Origin: Rhodoblastus sphagnicola
Lineage (GTDB): Bacteria > Pseudomonadota > Alphaproteobacteria > Rhizobiales > Beijerinckiaceae
Assembly: GCF_002937075.1 (NCBI RefSeq)
Contig: NZ_NHSJ01000103.1
Span: forward strand, 1 to 64,000
DNA: 64,000 bases
Direction of reading: 5' to 3'
Below, piece by piece: positions 33,617 to 42,307 of the stretch. The notes beneath the pieces were generated by a model that saw only the letters and a program-made list of their open reading frames with translations, was not told the origin of the DNA and made no database searches. Position numbers and translations under genes: made by a program. Positions within the stretch are counted from its first letter, which is position 1; every line of letters starts with the position of its first letter.

Positions 33617-36600
33617 TCAAACCTCCGCCTTCGCCCGTCCCCGCCATTGCGCCAGCAGGGCGCGCAGCGCCGCCGGCTTCAGCGGCTTGCGCAGCACGGC
33701 TATGTCCTTGTCGGAGGCGCGCTCGCGCATGTCCTGCGAGCGGTCGGCGGTGATCAGCGCGGCCGGCAATTGCGGCCCGAACTTCCAGCGCAGCGCCACA
33801 ATGGCGTCGACGCCGTCGCCCTCGTCGAGGTGGTAATCGGCGAAGACGGCGTCCGGCGCGCAGCGCAGCCGCGCCAGTTGCGAAATCGCGTCGCGCTGGC
33901 TGCCGGCGGCCACCACCTTGCAGCCCCAGCCGGACAGAAGGGCTTTCATGCCATCGACGATCTGCGGATCGTTGTCGATGGCGACCACCACCATATCGGC
34001 CAGAGGTCCGTGCCCCGCCGGCGCCGGCGCGGCCTCGGAGGCGCCTTCCGGCGCGCGCGGCGGCGCGGGCGCTCTGAGCGCGGTCACGGAAAACACCGAG
34101 CCCCGTCCGGGCCGGGACTTCAGCGCGATCTTGTGGCCGAGCACGCGCGCCAGCCGTTCGACGATGGACAGGCCGAGGCCCAGGCCCGGCGCGACGCCGG
34201 CGCCGGCGTCCAGGCGCTTGAATTCCTGGAACACGCTCTTCTGCTTGTCCGGGGGGATGCCGATGCCGGTGTCCCAGACCTCGATCCGCAGCCGGCCGCG
34301 CACGCGCCGCGCGCCGACCAGCACGCGGCCTTTTTGCGTATATTTCAGCGCGTTGGAAATCAGGTTCTGCAACAGGCGGCGCAGAAGTTTTCTGTCCGAG
34401 CGCACCGCCAGCGAACAGGGCGCGAAGATCAGCTCCAGATCCTTTTTTCGCGCCAGCGGGGCGAATTCGATTTTGAGCTGACGAAACAGATCGTCAATCG
34501 GCAGATTGGCCGGCTCGACCCTCATGGCGCCGGCGTCCAGCCGCGATATTTCCAGCAGGGCCGAGAAAATGTCCTCCACAGCCTCCAGCGCCGAATCCAC
34601 ATTGCGCGCGAGGCTGACCACCTCCTGCGCCGGCGCGCCGGAATCGGCGCGCTGCTGCATGGCGGCGGCGTAAAGGCGGGCGGCGTTGAGGGGTTGCAGG
34701 ATGTCGTGGCCGGCGGCGGCGAGAAAGCGGGTTTTCGAAATATTGGCTTCGTCGGCTTCCGCCTTGGCGCGCGCCAGTTCGTCGTTCACGCGGGTGAGTT
34801 GCTCGGTGCGCTCACGCACGCGCCGCTCAAGGGTTTCATTGGCGGCCTCCAGCCCCTGTTCGGCGGCGTGCTGCGCGGTGACGTCGGTATAGGTGACGAC
34901 CAGGCCGCCGTCGGGCATGCGCGCGGCGCGGGTCTCGATCACCCGCCCCGACGTGGCCAGGGCGACGCGGAACGGTTCGGCGGCGGTGAGCCGCTCCAGC
35001 CGCGACGCCACCTGTTCGTCGACGGGGCCGGGCCCGTAGAGCCCACGCTCGGAATTGTGCCGCAGGATCTCGTCGAGCGCCACGCCGAAATGGGTGAGGT
35101 CGGGCGTGAGTTCGAACATTTCGCGGAATTCGCGATTCCAGCAGGTCAGCCGCAGGTCGGCGTCAAACACGGAAATGCCCTGCCGCGCGAAATCCAGCGC
35201 ATATTGCAGCATGTCGCGGTTGTTGAGCAAGGCGGCGGAGGCCTCGTCCACCAGCTTCAGCGCGGCGGTGCTGGAGAGATTGCGCCGGCGCAGCAGCAGC
35301 GACAGCACCAGTCGCGAGGAGGCCGCGCCGATGGCGGAGGCCAGCATATGTTCGGCGATGCGCAGCAGGTGAATGTCGGCTTCTTCTTCGGGATCGTAGC
35401 TCTGCCCGCGCGCGGCGAAAAAGCTCTCGAAGGCCTCGTGGGTGCGTTCGTCGCCGAGATAGCGGGCGACGGCCGCCTCGACGTCCGATGCGGGAACCGA
35501 GGACCGCCACAGCCGGAACGCCTGGGCCATGGGCGCCTGGGTCTTGCCGACAAAAATATCGGCCTGAAGCCGCTCGATCGGATGCGGCCGGCGCGCCAGT
35601 GAAAACACCACATAGGCCAGCGCATTGCCGGCCAGACTCCACAGCGCGCCGTGGGCAAGCGTGGACAATTGCAGTTGATAGAGTTCTGCGGAGGGCGCGA
35701 AGGCGGCGTCGAGCGAGGGCGCGAGCAGGGCGTAGGCCCAGATCGCCACGCCGGTGGTCAGCCCGGCTATGGCGCCGAGCGCCGTGCCGCGCCGCCAGAA
35801 CAGGGCGCCGATGAAGGCCGGGCCGAGTTGCGCGACGCAGGCGAAGGACAGGATGCCGAGCGAGGCCAACAAGACCTCGCCGGCGGCGCGATAATAGAAA
35901 TAGGCCAGGGCGAGAATGGCGACGATCGCCAACCGGCGCGCCAGCAGCAATTGGGCGCCGGCCCTCCCCTTGTTCGTAGCGCGGTTGCGACCGAATCGCA
36001 GCAGCACCGGCAGCATCAGGTCGTTGGTCACCATGATCGAGAGCGCCACCGATTCGACCACGACCATGGCGGTGGCGGCGGACAGGCAACCGATCATGGC
36101 GAGCAGCGTGACAAAGCCGTGGCCGGCGGAGATCGGCAGCGCGATCACGGAGAGGTCGCGGTTGATGGCGTTGGGAAAGGTCAGCAGGCCGGCGATCGCC
36201 AAGGGAATGACGAACAGGTTGATGGCGACCAGATAGAACGGGAACGGGAAGGCGGCGGCGTGGATGTCGGTTTCGTCGTGGTTTTCGACGATGGCGACGT
36301 GGAACTGACGCGGCAGGAACAGCATGGCGCCGCTGGACAGCAGGGTGAGCGACGCCCAGACCCAGGGGTCGGGCGGCGAGGAGATCACGCCGTGAATCTT
36401 CGGATCGGCTGCGGCGCGGCGGAACAGATCGTCCAAGCCGTCGTACATGCTCCAGACCACAAAGCCGCCGACCGCCAGGAAAGCGAACAGTTTGACGGTC
36501 GATTCGGCGGCGATCGTCAGCATCAGCCCGCTCTGGCGCTCGCCCGCCGCGATTCGGCGCGTGCCGAAGGCCATGGCGAACAGGGCCAGCAGGATGACGC

Positions 36601-37102
36601 TCGCCGCCGACAGCGGCTCGGCGATATCCGCGGCCGGTTGGGCGAAGGGCTCGGTCAGGCCGAGGCCGATGGCCAGCGTGGTGGCGATGGCGCGGATCTG
36701 CAGGGCGATGTAGGGCGTGACGCCCAGCACCGAAATGGCGGCGGTGACGGCGGCCACGGCCTGCGACTTGCCATAGCGGGCGGCGAGAAAATCGGCGATG
36801 GAGGTGATGTTCTGCGCATGAGCGAGCCGCGCCACCCGCGCCACCAAGGGCCAGCCGAAACCGAACACCAGCATCGGGCCGATATAGATGGGCAGGAAAT
36901 CGAGTCCGTTGGACGAGGCGATGCCCACCGAGCCGAAGAAGGTCCAGGAGGTGCAGTAGACGCCGAGGCCGAGCGCATAGATGATTTTTCGCGCGGGATC
37001 GCGCGCCAGCGCCTTGGCGCCGCGGTCGCCGTAAATCGCCAGCCCGAGCAGCGCGAGCAGATACAGGGCGATGACGGCGACGCCGATCACGCGATCAGGC
37101 AT
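33617..37102 (-). CDS. Hybrid sensor histidine kinase with SSS (SLC5-like) transporter domain
   Basis: Large membrane kinase (1161 aa). Residues about 5-500 form a sodium:solute-symporter-type domain with roughly 13 membrane segments (GLGVYCTSWTFFGSVGIAS; ITSIADFLAARYGKS). A connector follows, then a PAS domain (ISVFDADLRLTCWNREFREM), a coiled coil (ANETLERRVRERTEQLTRVN), the HisKA box with H799 (FLAAAGHDILQPLNAARLY), an ATPase with NLISNALKYTQKG, DTGIGIPPDK and GLGLGLSIV, and a C-terminal receiver with D1089 (VFADYHLDEGDG). This is the CbrA/NahK-like architecture in which the transporter may sense or import the ligand. No dedicated regulator is co-transcribed; a LuxR-type regulator lies beyond hemA. 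Ligand unknown. Confidence 0.9.
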   Translation of the reverse strand: MPDRVIGVAVIALYLLALLGLAIYGDRGAKALARDPARKIIYALGLGVYCTSWTFFGSVGIASSNGLDFLPIYIGPMLVFGFGWPLVARVARLAHAQNITSIADFLAARYGKSQAVAAVTAAISVLGVTPYIALQIRAIATTLAIGLGLTEPFAQPAADIAEPLSAASVILLALFAMAFGTRRIAAGERQSGLMLTIAAESTVKLFAFLAVGGFVVWSMYDGLDDLFRRAAADPKIHGVISSPPDPWVWASLTLLSSGAMLFLPRQFHVAIVENHDETDIHAAAFPFPFYLVAINLFVIPLAIAGLLTFPNAINRDLSVIALPISAGHGFVTLLAMIGCLSAATAMVVVESVALSIMVTNDLMLPVLLRFGRNRATNKGRAGAQLLLARRLAIVAILALAYFYYRAAGEVLLASLGILSFACVAQLGPAFIGALFWRRGTALGAIAGLTTGVAIWAYALLAPSLDAAFAPSAELYQLQLSTLAHGALWSLAGNALAYVVFSLARRPHPIERLQADIFVGKTQAPMAQAFRLWRSSVPASDVEAAVARYLGDERTHEAFESFFAARGQSYDPEEEADIHLLRIAEHMLASAIGAASSRLVLSLLLRRRNLSSTAALKLVDEASAALLNNRDMLQYALDFARQGISVFDADLRLTCWNREFREMFELTPDLTHFGVALDEILRHNSERGLYGPGPVDEQVASRLERLTAAEPFRVALATSGRVIETRAARMPDGGLVVTYTDVTAQHAAEQGLEAANETLERRVRERTEQLTRVNDELARAKAEADEANISKTRFLAAAGHDILQPLNAARLYAAAMQQRADSGAPAQEVVSLARNVDSALEAVEDIFSALLEISRLDAGAMRVEPANLPIDDLFRQLKIEFAPLARKKDLELIFAPCSLAVRSDRKLLRRLLQNLISNALKYTQKGRVLVGARRVRGRLRIEVWDTGIGIPPDKQKSVFQEFKRLDAGAGVAPGLGLGLSIVERLARVLGHKIALKSRPGRGSVFSVTALRAPAPPRAPEGASEAAPAPAGHGPLADMVVVAIDNDPQIVDGMKALLSGWGCKVVAAGSQRDAISQLARLRCAPDAVFADYHLDEGDGVDAIVALRWKFGPQLPAALITADRSQDMRERASDKDIAVLRKPLKPAALRALLAQWRGRAKAEV

Positions 37103-37331
37103 GACGCGAGGCCGCTGGCGTCAAGCGGTTCGCGCCTGGAGCGGGCGATGTCTGGCGCACAAGGCCTCCCTTTTTTCGCGGAGCCGATCGCGATTTGCGC
37201 GGTTCATGGGCCGGGAGAAGCATAGTCGCCTTCACGGACTCCGCAAGTCGGGGAAAAGCAGCCGAAAGGATGTGCGATCCGCGCGCGCCGGCATGGAGTA
37301 AAGGCGATACGGCGCAAAGCCGCCATGAAAC

Positions 37332-37358
37332 AAAAGAGCCGGCGTCAAGCCGGCTCTT
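37332..37358 (-). terminator. Rho-independent terminator of hemA
   Basis: The arms 334-343 and 349-358 (counting from 37000) form AAGAGCCGGC/GCCGGCTCTT around a 5-base loop. On the minus strand the hairpin runs into TTTTG. It lies about 23 bp past the hemA stop. Confidence 0.82.
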
Positions 37359-37381
37359 CCGATCTCGGTGTTTGGCTTGGC

Positions 37382-38695
37382 TTATTCGGCCGCGCGCTTG
37401 ATCTGCGGATAGCTGCAATCCTGCTTCTTCTGCGGATAGGTGCAGTCCGCGTCATTGGCGAAGGGCGATTCGATGTCGCTCGCCGCCGCGAAGGCGATGC
37501 CAAGTGTCTTCCAGACATCAACCATGGATTCGACCAGATGGGTGATGTGGGCGTCGCCGTGATGCGGCGTCGGGGTGATGCGCAGGCGCTCGGTGCCGCG
37601 CGGCACGGTCGGATAGTTGATCGGCTGGATGTAGATGTTGTGGCGCTCAAGCAGCATGTCGCTGGCGGCCTTGCACAACTGAGCGTCGCCCACCATCACC
37701 GGGACGATGTGCGAAGTGTTGGTCATCACCGGCAGGCCGGCGCGCATCAACGCATGCTTGGTGAGCCACGCCTGACGCTGATGCGCCATGCGCAGTTCGG
37801 GATGGGCCTTGGCGATGCGCACCGACTGGGTCGCGGCGACGCAGACGGCCGGCGGCAGGGCGGTGCTGAAAATGAAGCTCGGCGCGAAGGAGCGCACGGC
37901 GTCGCAGATCGCCGCCGTCGCGGCGATATAGCCGCCGACCACGCCAAAGCCCTTGGCCAGAGTGGCCTCGATCACGTCGATGCGGTGCATCTGGCCTTCG
38001 CGCTCGGCGACGCCGGCGCCGCGTTCGCCATACATGGCCACCGCATGAACCTCGTCGATATAGGTCATGGCGTTGTATTTTTCGGCGAGGTCGCAGATGT
38101 CCTTGATCGGCGAAATATCGCCGTCCATGGAATACAGGCTCTCGAACACGATCAGCTTGGCGCGCTCACGCGGCTGGGCCGCGAGCAACTCCTCCAGATG
38201 AGCGACGTCATTGTGGCGCCAAATCTTCCGCTCGGCGGAGGAGCGGCGGACGCCTTCGATCATGGAATTGTGGTTGAGGGCGTCGGACAGGATCAGGCAG
38301 TTCGGCAGCAGGTCGGCGATGGTCGAAATCGACGCCAGATTGGAGATCCAGCCGGAATTGAAGACCAGAGCGGCTTCCTTGTCGTGCAGGTCGGCCAGTT
38401 CGGCTTCGAGCGTGACCAGCGGATAGCTGGTGCCGGAAATGTTGCGGGTGCCGCCGGCGCCGGCGCCGTGTTTCTTCGCGGCGGCGGCCATGGCCTTCGT
38501 CACCTCGGGGTTGCAGCCCATGCCGAGATAATCGTTGGAACACCAGATAGTGACGTCGCGGGCCGGACCATTGTCCGGGCGCCAGATCGCATTGGGGAAA
38601 CGGTCTGTGTCACGTTCAAGGTTCGCGAACACGCGATAGCGCTGTTCCGCCTTCAGTTTGCCGATCGCATTTTCGAAAATCTCGCGATACTGCAT
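37382..38695 (-). CDS. hemA: 5-aminolevulinate synthase HemA
   Basis: PLP enzyme (437 aa) condensing glycine and succinyl-CoA to 5-aminolevulinate, the alphaproteobacterial (Shemin) entry to tetrapyrroles. Start ATG 38695 follows GGAAGG and gives [21 protein letters not shown], matching the family. Key blocks: [56 protein letters not shown] lysine K248 in [15 protein letters not shown], and HIVPVMVGD. The C-terminus is odd: [20 protein letters not shown] repeats a C-[TS]-Y-P-Q unit. No FNR dyad was evident upstream; the 653-bp spacer to the next gene is large enough for complex control. Confidence 0.97.
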   Translation of the reverse strand: MQYREIFENAIGKLKAEQRYRVFANLERDTDRFPNAIWRPDNGPARDVTIWCSNDYLGMGCNPEVTKAMAAAAKKHGAGAGGTRNISGTSYPLVTLEAELADLHDKEAALVFNSGWISNLASISTIADLLPNCLILSDALNHNSMIEGVRRSSAERKIWRHNDVAHLEELLAAQPRERAKLIVFESLYSMDGDISPIKDICDLAEKYNAMTYIDEVHAVAMYGERGAGVAEREGQMHRIDVIEATLAKGFGVVGGYIAATAAICDAVRSFAPSFIFSTALPPAVCVAATQSVRIAKAHPELRMAHQRQAWLTKHALMRAGLPVMTNTSHIVPVMVGDAQLCKAASDMLLERHNIYIQPINYPTVPRGTERLRITPTPHHGDAHITHLVESMVDVWKTLGIAFAAASDIESPFANDADCTYPQKKQDCSYPQIKRAAE

Positions 38696-39348
38696 CGTCT
38701 TCAACCTTCCGGTCCGCAACGGCTCAATTTTGCCGCGGTTGATCTGAGCTAGTTCATTGCGGCTCAGTCGTTCCCGGCCAAGCCTCGGCTTACCCGACGC
38801 ATCCCTTATCAGGGTTCCGCGCCTTTGATCGACCGCCACGATGACGCATCTGGAAGATGCTGTCGTAGGCAGTCTGCTTAACTCGACGTCAAACAATCAC
38901 GCCGGGCGCCCAGTTTCCTTGCGCCAGATCATTCTTGGCCGATTTCACAGGGTTGGACAAGAGCCGCGCTCGGGCGCGCGGCCATCGCATGTAAAGATTA
39001 CTTGACGTCTGTTCCGATTGACAAAGGGCTGGAGGCGCCTTCCGCCACCAAGGCGCTTTTCAATGGACCAAATAAAGACAAATGCAAAGCGGACGTCCGA
39101 CAGAAATGGATTTTTTTTCATTGCATGATCGCCGCTCTGTCTTCGTGAAAGACAGGCGAGATGCTGGAGGATTGAGCGACGCCTTCGCACGACTGGCGCG
39201 CCAAACGTTACAATAAGCTGAACCCGCGCCGCAAAAGACTTCGAAATAAAACTTGCGTCGCATATGGACAAAATTGCCTTGACAGTCTTTAGTATGACAC
39301 GCAAAGGGGAGCTTGAATTGGCTCGGGCGCCATAGCCCCGGAGGCAGT
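38696..39348. other. Long intergenic region between hemA and a LuxR-type regulator gene
   Basis: This 653-bp divergent spacer has lower GC than its flanks and no convincing protein gene. A minus-strand frame at 38945-39304 (119 codons) has no family resemblance or ribosome site. A hairpin GCGCCTT-8 bases-AAGGCGC followed by TTTT (39035-39060) could end a short plus-strand RNA. A second small hairpin, CTGTCTT/AAGACAG-like, lies at about 39136-39154, next to a run of eight T (39110-39119). TTGACA occurs at 39282-39287, but no -10 at normal spacing. Promoters for both flanking genes must be here. Confidence 0.5.
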
Positions 39349-40041
39349 GTGGATCAGCTGAAGACGCGTATTTTGATCGCCGACGACCATCCGCTCGTGC
39401 GTGGCGCGCTGAAACAGGCGGTCGCGTCTGCGGTCGCCGGGGCCGAATTGGTGGAATGCGGCAGCCTCGACGATGTGACCCGCTCTCTCGACGCCAGCGG
39501 CGACGCCGATCTTGTGCTGCTCGATCTCGCCATGCCGGGCGTGCGGGGTTTTTCCGGGCTGCTGGTGCTGCGCGCGCAATATCCGGGCACGCCGGTGGTG
39601 GTGGTCTCGGGCAATGAAGAACGCAGCGTCATCCGCATGTGCATCGATTTCGGCGCTTCGGGTTTCATCCCCAAGAGCACGGACATGGAGACCATGCAGG
39701 CGGCGATCCGCGCGGTGCTGGCCGGCGATGTCTGGGCGCCCGCCGATGTCGATCTCGCCGGCCCCGCCGACCGCGACATGGCCGACAGCGTGCGCCGTCT
39801 GGCCTCGCTGACGCCGCAGCAGGTCCGGGTGCTGATGATGCTGTCGGAAGGTCTGCTCAACAAGCAGATCGCCTATGAATTGTCGGTGTCCGAGGCCACT
39901 GTGAAGGCCCATGTCTCCGCCATCCTGCAAAAGCTCGGGGTGGAGAGCCGCACCCAGGCCGTGATCGCCGCCGCGCGAATCGAGGCTTTCTCCGGCGCCG
40001 TCAACACCGTCAACGGCATAGCCGTCGAAGGGCCTCATTAG
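39349..40041 (+). CDS. LuxR/NarL-family response regulator
   Basis: Two-domain DNA-binding regulator (230 aa). The receiver starts LKTRILIADDHPLVRGALKQAV and has phosphoacceptor D59 in LVLLDLAMPGV and the conserved lysine in GFIPKSTDMETM. The C-terminal HTH contains SLTPQQVRVLMMLSEGLLNKQ and SVSEATVKAHVSAILQKLGV. I chose GTG 39349 because GGAGG lies 5 bases upstream; a longer TTG start at 39313 places the ribosome site inside the gene. No kinase gene is adjacent, though an SSS-hybrid kinase lies 2.2 kb away beyond hemA. It resembles orphan regulators such as MxaB of methylotrophs, but that is only similarity in style. Target genes unknown. Confidence 0.9.
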   Translation: MDQLKTRILIADDHPLVRGALKQAVASAVAGAELVECGSLDDVTRSLDASGDADLVLLDLAMPGVRGFSGLLVLRAQYPGTPVVVVSGNEERSVIRMCIDFGASGFIPKSTDMETMQAAIRAVLAGDVWAPADVDLAGPADRDMADSVRRLASLTPQQVRVLMMLSEGLLNKQIAYELSVSEATVKAHVSAILQKLGVESRTQAVIAAARIEAFSGAVNTVNGIAVEGPH

Positions 40042-40144
40042 ACTTCCCGCCATTAAATTTCGGCAAGATCGCGCGCGGCCTCTGGCGCCGCGGCCCCTCG
40101 CCCTTATGTTCTGGCTGTCGTTCCGAGGGGAAAGGCGGCTCGTC

Positions 40145-40570
40145 ATGTCCGCGACACGAAGATCGTTTTTTTGCGCCGTGGGGCTGTTTTCCGCCCTCGC
40201 GGGGCCCGTGCGCGCGCAGACGCCGGCGCCGGCCGAGGCCGAGAACGGGCGGTTCGCCATGACGCCGGTCGCGAACGGCTTTCTCCGCCTCGACACCAAG
40301 ACCGGCCAGACCTCCTTGTGCACGACATCGGCCGATCAGGCGCAATGCCGCGCCGGAGCCGACGAGCGCGCCGCGCTGGAAGCGGAAATCGCCCGGCTGT
40401 CGAAGGAAAACGCCGCGCTCAAGGCCGGGGCCGCCGCCCCGCCCGCCTTGGCGCAGCAGGACGAGGAGGACCGCCGGTTCAACCGCGCCATGGACCGCGC
40501 CGAAACCTTCATGCGGCGCATGCTGCGCCTGTTCCGGGAAACGGAAAAGCCCGCCCCGCCTTCACTCTAG
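40145..40570 (+). CDS. Exported hypothetical protein with coiled-coil segment
   Basis: A 141-aa protein. From ATG 40145 it has a signal peptide (RRSFFCAVGLFSALAGPVRAQ) and, near residue 40, GRFAMTPVANGFLRLDTKTG followed by SLCTTSADQAQCRAG. This 'G.LRLD..TG..S.C......C' block is familiar from small Rhizobiales periplasmic proteins, and its two cysteines may form a disulfide. A coiled coil follows (ERAALEAEIARLSKENAALK), then a charged C-terminal helix. An upstream ATG at 40106 would bury the signal peptide. It precedes the DUF6460 gene by 22 bp, a probable two-gene operon. Function unknown. Confidence 0.72.
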   Translation: MSATRRSFFCAVGLFSALAGPVRAQTPAPAEAENGRFAMTPVANGFLRLDTKTGQTSLCTTSADQAQCRAGADERAALEAEIARLSKENAALKAGAAAPPALAQQDEEDRRFNRAMDRAETFMRRMLRLFRETEKPAPPSL

Positions 40571-40592
40571 ATCTGTTGCAGGAATCGACGCC

Positions 40593-40943
40593 ATGTCCGA
40601 GGAAAATCTCAAGACCCAGCATCCGTTCGCGCCGCGTCCGGCCGACGTCGCCGCGCGGCCTCCGGACTCCGACCTTGAACGCTTCCTTGGCGGTTCTCCC
40701 GGCTCCGTGCTGACCCGACTGGTTCTGCTGTCGCTGATGGTCGGTTTCTTCCTGGTCTGGCTGGATATCCGTCCGATGGAGGTCCTGACCGGCGTTCAGC
40801 GCATCTTCGAGCGGTTCTGGGCCGCCGGCTTCGACGCCGTGCGCGAGATCGCCAGTTATGTCGCGGCGGGCGCGGCCATTGTCGTTCCGGTCTGGCTGGC
40901 CTTGCGTCTGATCGGCATGAAGCCGCGCGGTCCGAAAAACTAA
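40593..40943 (+). CDS. DUF6460 membrane protein
   Basis: A 116-aa inner-membrane protein of the DUF6460 type. After a polar 30-residue N-terminus come the conserved SDLERFLGGSPGSVLTRLVLLSLMVGFFL block (first membrane segment, seen in pieces), the amphipathic stretch ERFWAAGFDAVREIASYV, and a second membrane segment AAGAAIVVPVWLALRLIG. It ends with a short basic tail. The order and spacing match family members as I recall them; the function is unknown. It follows the exported coiled-coil protein at 22 bp, so both may work together in the envelope. Confidence 0.78.
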   Translation: MSEENLKTQHPFAPRPADVAARPPDSDLERFLGGSPGSVLTRLVLLSLMVGFFLVWLDIRPMEVLTGVQRIFERFWAAGFDAVREIASYVAAGAAIVVPVWLALRLIGMKPRGPKN

Positions 40944-41253
40944 CCAACAATCCGGTCGCCTCCATGCGCTCGGCGCATGGCAGTGTTGCGGTATGAAAAA
41001 TTGTGGCGCGGCAACTGTTAAGCGATAGAAGGGGCACACCACGTACGGGCGAGTGTCCTCCCCATTTCGCTCCAGTGGCGCCAACTTAAAGCCTTTTTGG
41101 CAAACCGGGCACGCAAGTGTCCGGTTTTTTTTTGCTCGGGTCCCTCGGTCCTGCCGTTTCCCTCGGCCCTGCCTTTTTTTGATTTGGCTCCTTGTCGCGC
41201 GGCGAGGCTTGCGCCAATTTCGCTGCGAAGACTCAAGTTCAAAGGATTGGCGA
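40944..41253. other. Intergenic region before mtnP, with strong plus-strand terminator
   Basis: The 310-bp spacer contains a clear intrinsic terminator (41103-41134) and no protein gene on either strand that I trust. The terminator is 160 bp past the DUF6460 stop, so either that gene has a long 3' UTR or a small RNA lies between (about 40970-41130). The remaining 120 bp before mtnP should hold its promoter and AAAGGA ribosome site. Confidence 0.5.
41103..41134 (+). terminator. Rho-independent terminator
   Basis: AACCGGGCAC-GCAA-GTGTCCGGTT forms a 10-bp stem (one G-T pair) with a tetraloop, followed by nine T in a row. The T-tract is among the longest in the window. It would end transcripts arriving from the DUF6460 gene or a small RNA. 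Confidence 0.82.
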
Positions 41254-42138
41254 ATGACCAAAGCGCTTCTTGGCATCATCGGCGGCTCCGGCGTCTATGA
41301 TTTGCCCGGCCTCTCGGACATCAAGGAGGAGAAGGTCGATTCGCCCTGGGGAGAGCCTTCCGACGTGCTGCGCTTTGGCCGGATCGGCGGGACCGAGGCG
41401 GTGTTCCTGCCGCGCCACGGCAGGGGCCATCACCTGTCGCCGTCGGGCATCAATTATCGCGCCAATATCGACGCGCTGAAGCGGGTCGGCGTCACCGACG
41501 TGATCTCGGTTTCGGCCTGCGGCTCGTTCCGCGAGGAATTGCCGCCCGGCATGTTCGTCGCCGTCGATCAGTTCGTCGATCGCACCTTCGGGCGGCAAAC
41601 CTCTTTCTTCGGCAACGGCTGCGTCGCCCATGTCTCCATGGCCCAGCCGGTGGCGCCGCTGCTGCTGCATCGCCTGATCGCCGCCGCCCGCGCCGAGCAG
41701 ATCGAGATCGTGAAGGGCGGCACCTATGTCTGCATGGAGGGGCCGCAATTTTCCTCCAAGGCGGAATCGCTCAGCTACAAAGCCGCCGGCTATTCGGTGA
41801 TCGGCATGACCGCGCTGCCCGAGGCCAAGCTCGCGCGCGAGGCGGAAATGTCCTACGCCACCCTGGCGATGGTCACCGATTTCGATTGCTGGCATGACGA
41901 GATCGCGGCGGTGGAGGTCACCGACATCATGGAGGTGGTGAAGTCCAACGCCGACAAGGCGGCGCGACTGGTGGCGCGGCTGTTGACCGATTTCCCCGTC
42001 GAGCACCAGCCCTGTCCGGTCGGATCGGACCGCGCGCTGGACTATGCGCTGACCACGGCAAGGGACGCGCGCGATCCCGAACTCTTGAACAAGCTCGACG
42101 CCATCCTCGCCCGGGTGAACGCCAAGCAGGCCGGATGA
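41254..42138 (+). CDS. mtnP: S-methyl-5'-thioadenosine phosphorylase
   Basis: MTAP (294 aa) splits methylthioadenosine to adenine and 5-methylthioribose-1-phosphate in methionine salvage and polyamine metabolism. It starts MTKALLGIIGGSGVYDLPGL after AAAGGA. Phosphate- and substrate-site blocks are FLPRHGRGHHLSPSGINYRAN, VSACGSFRE, CMEGPQFSSKAES, VIGMTALPEAKLAREAEM and VTDFDCWHDE. Length is typical. No other salvage gene (mtnA etc.) is next to it. Its last 20 bp are duplicated in tandem just past the stop. Secure assignment. Confidence 0.96.
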   Translation: MTKALLGIIGGSGVYDLPGLSDIKEEKVDSPWGEPSDVLRFGRIGGTEAVFLPRHGRGHHLSPSGINYRANIDALKRVGVTDVISVSACGSFREELPPGMFVAVDQFVDRTFGRQTSFFGNGCVAHVSMAQPVAPLLLHRLIAAARAEQIEIVKGGTYVCMEGPQFSSKAESLSYKAAGYSVIGMTALPEAKLAREAEMSYATLAMVTDFDCWHDEIAAVEVTDIMEVVKSNADKAARLVARLLTDFPVEHQPCPVGSDRALDYALTTARDARDPELLNKLDAILARVNAKQAG

Positions 42139-42160
42139 GCGCCAAGCAGGCCGGATGAAC
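42121..42160 (+). repeat. 20-bp tandem duplication at the mtnP 3' end
   Basis: GCCAAGCAGGCCGGATGAGC (42121-42140) is followed at once by GCCAAGCAGGCCGGATGAAC (42141-42160), one mismatch. The first copy encodes the last residues AKQAG and the stop; the second repeats stop and coding text beyond the gene. Probably replication slippage. Confidence 0.9.
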
Positions 42161-42307
42161 CCCAGGACGGCGTGACGTCGCAAGCGTGACGCCAAAAGGA
42201 ACGGGCGCGCTTGCGTTTTCGGCGCGGCGCGATTAAAAGCGCCGCTTCGCGTCCGTTTCCGACACCCCTGGAGGCGTGGGCGCGATCTTTCCAAAAAGGA
42301 TGAACCC

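Noticed and set aside
33032-35602. 856-codon plus-strand frame opposite the hybrid kinase and the end of phaZ
   Set aside because: It runs across two genes in opposite frames and has no conserved residues; a codon-bias artefact.
38945-39304. 119-codon minus-strand frame upstream of hemA
   Set aside because: No ribosome site, no family, mixed composition; more likely spacer DNA.
39282-39310. TTGACA followed closely by TAGTATGAC as promoter of the LuxR-type gene
   Set aside because: The spacing between the boxes is only about 5 bases, far below 16-18; not a usable sigma-70 promoter as it stands.
40509-41279. Minus-strand frame with a zinc-ribbon-like CPVCQKGF motif before mtnP
   Set aside because: The CxxC comes from reading through the terminator hairpin and its T-run; the frame would overlap both DUF6460 and the mtnP start and has no plausible start.
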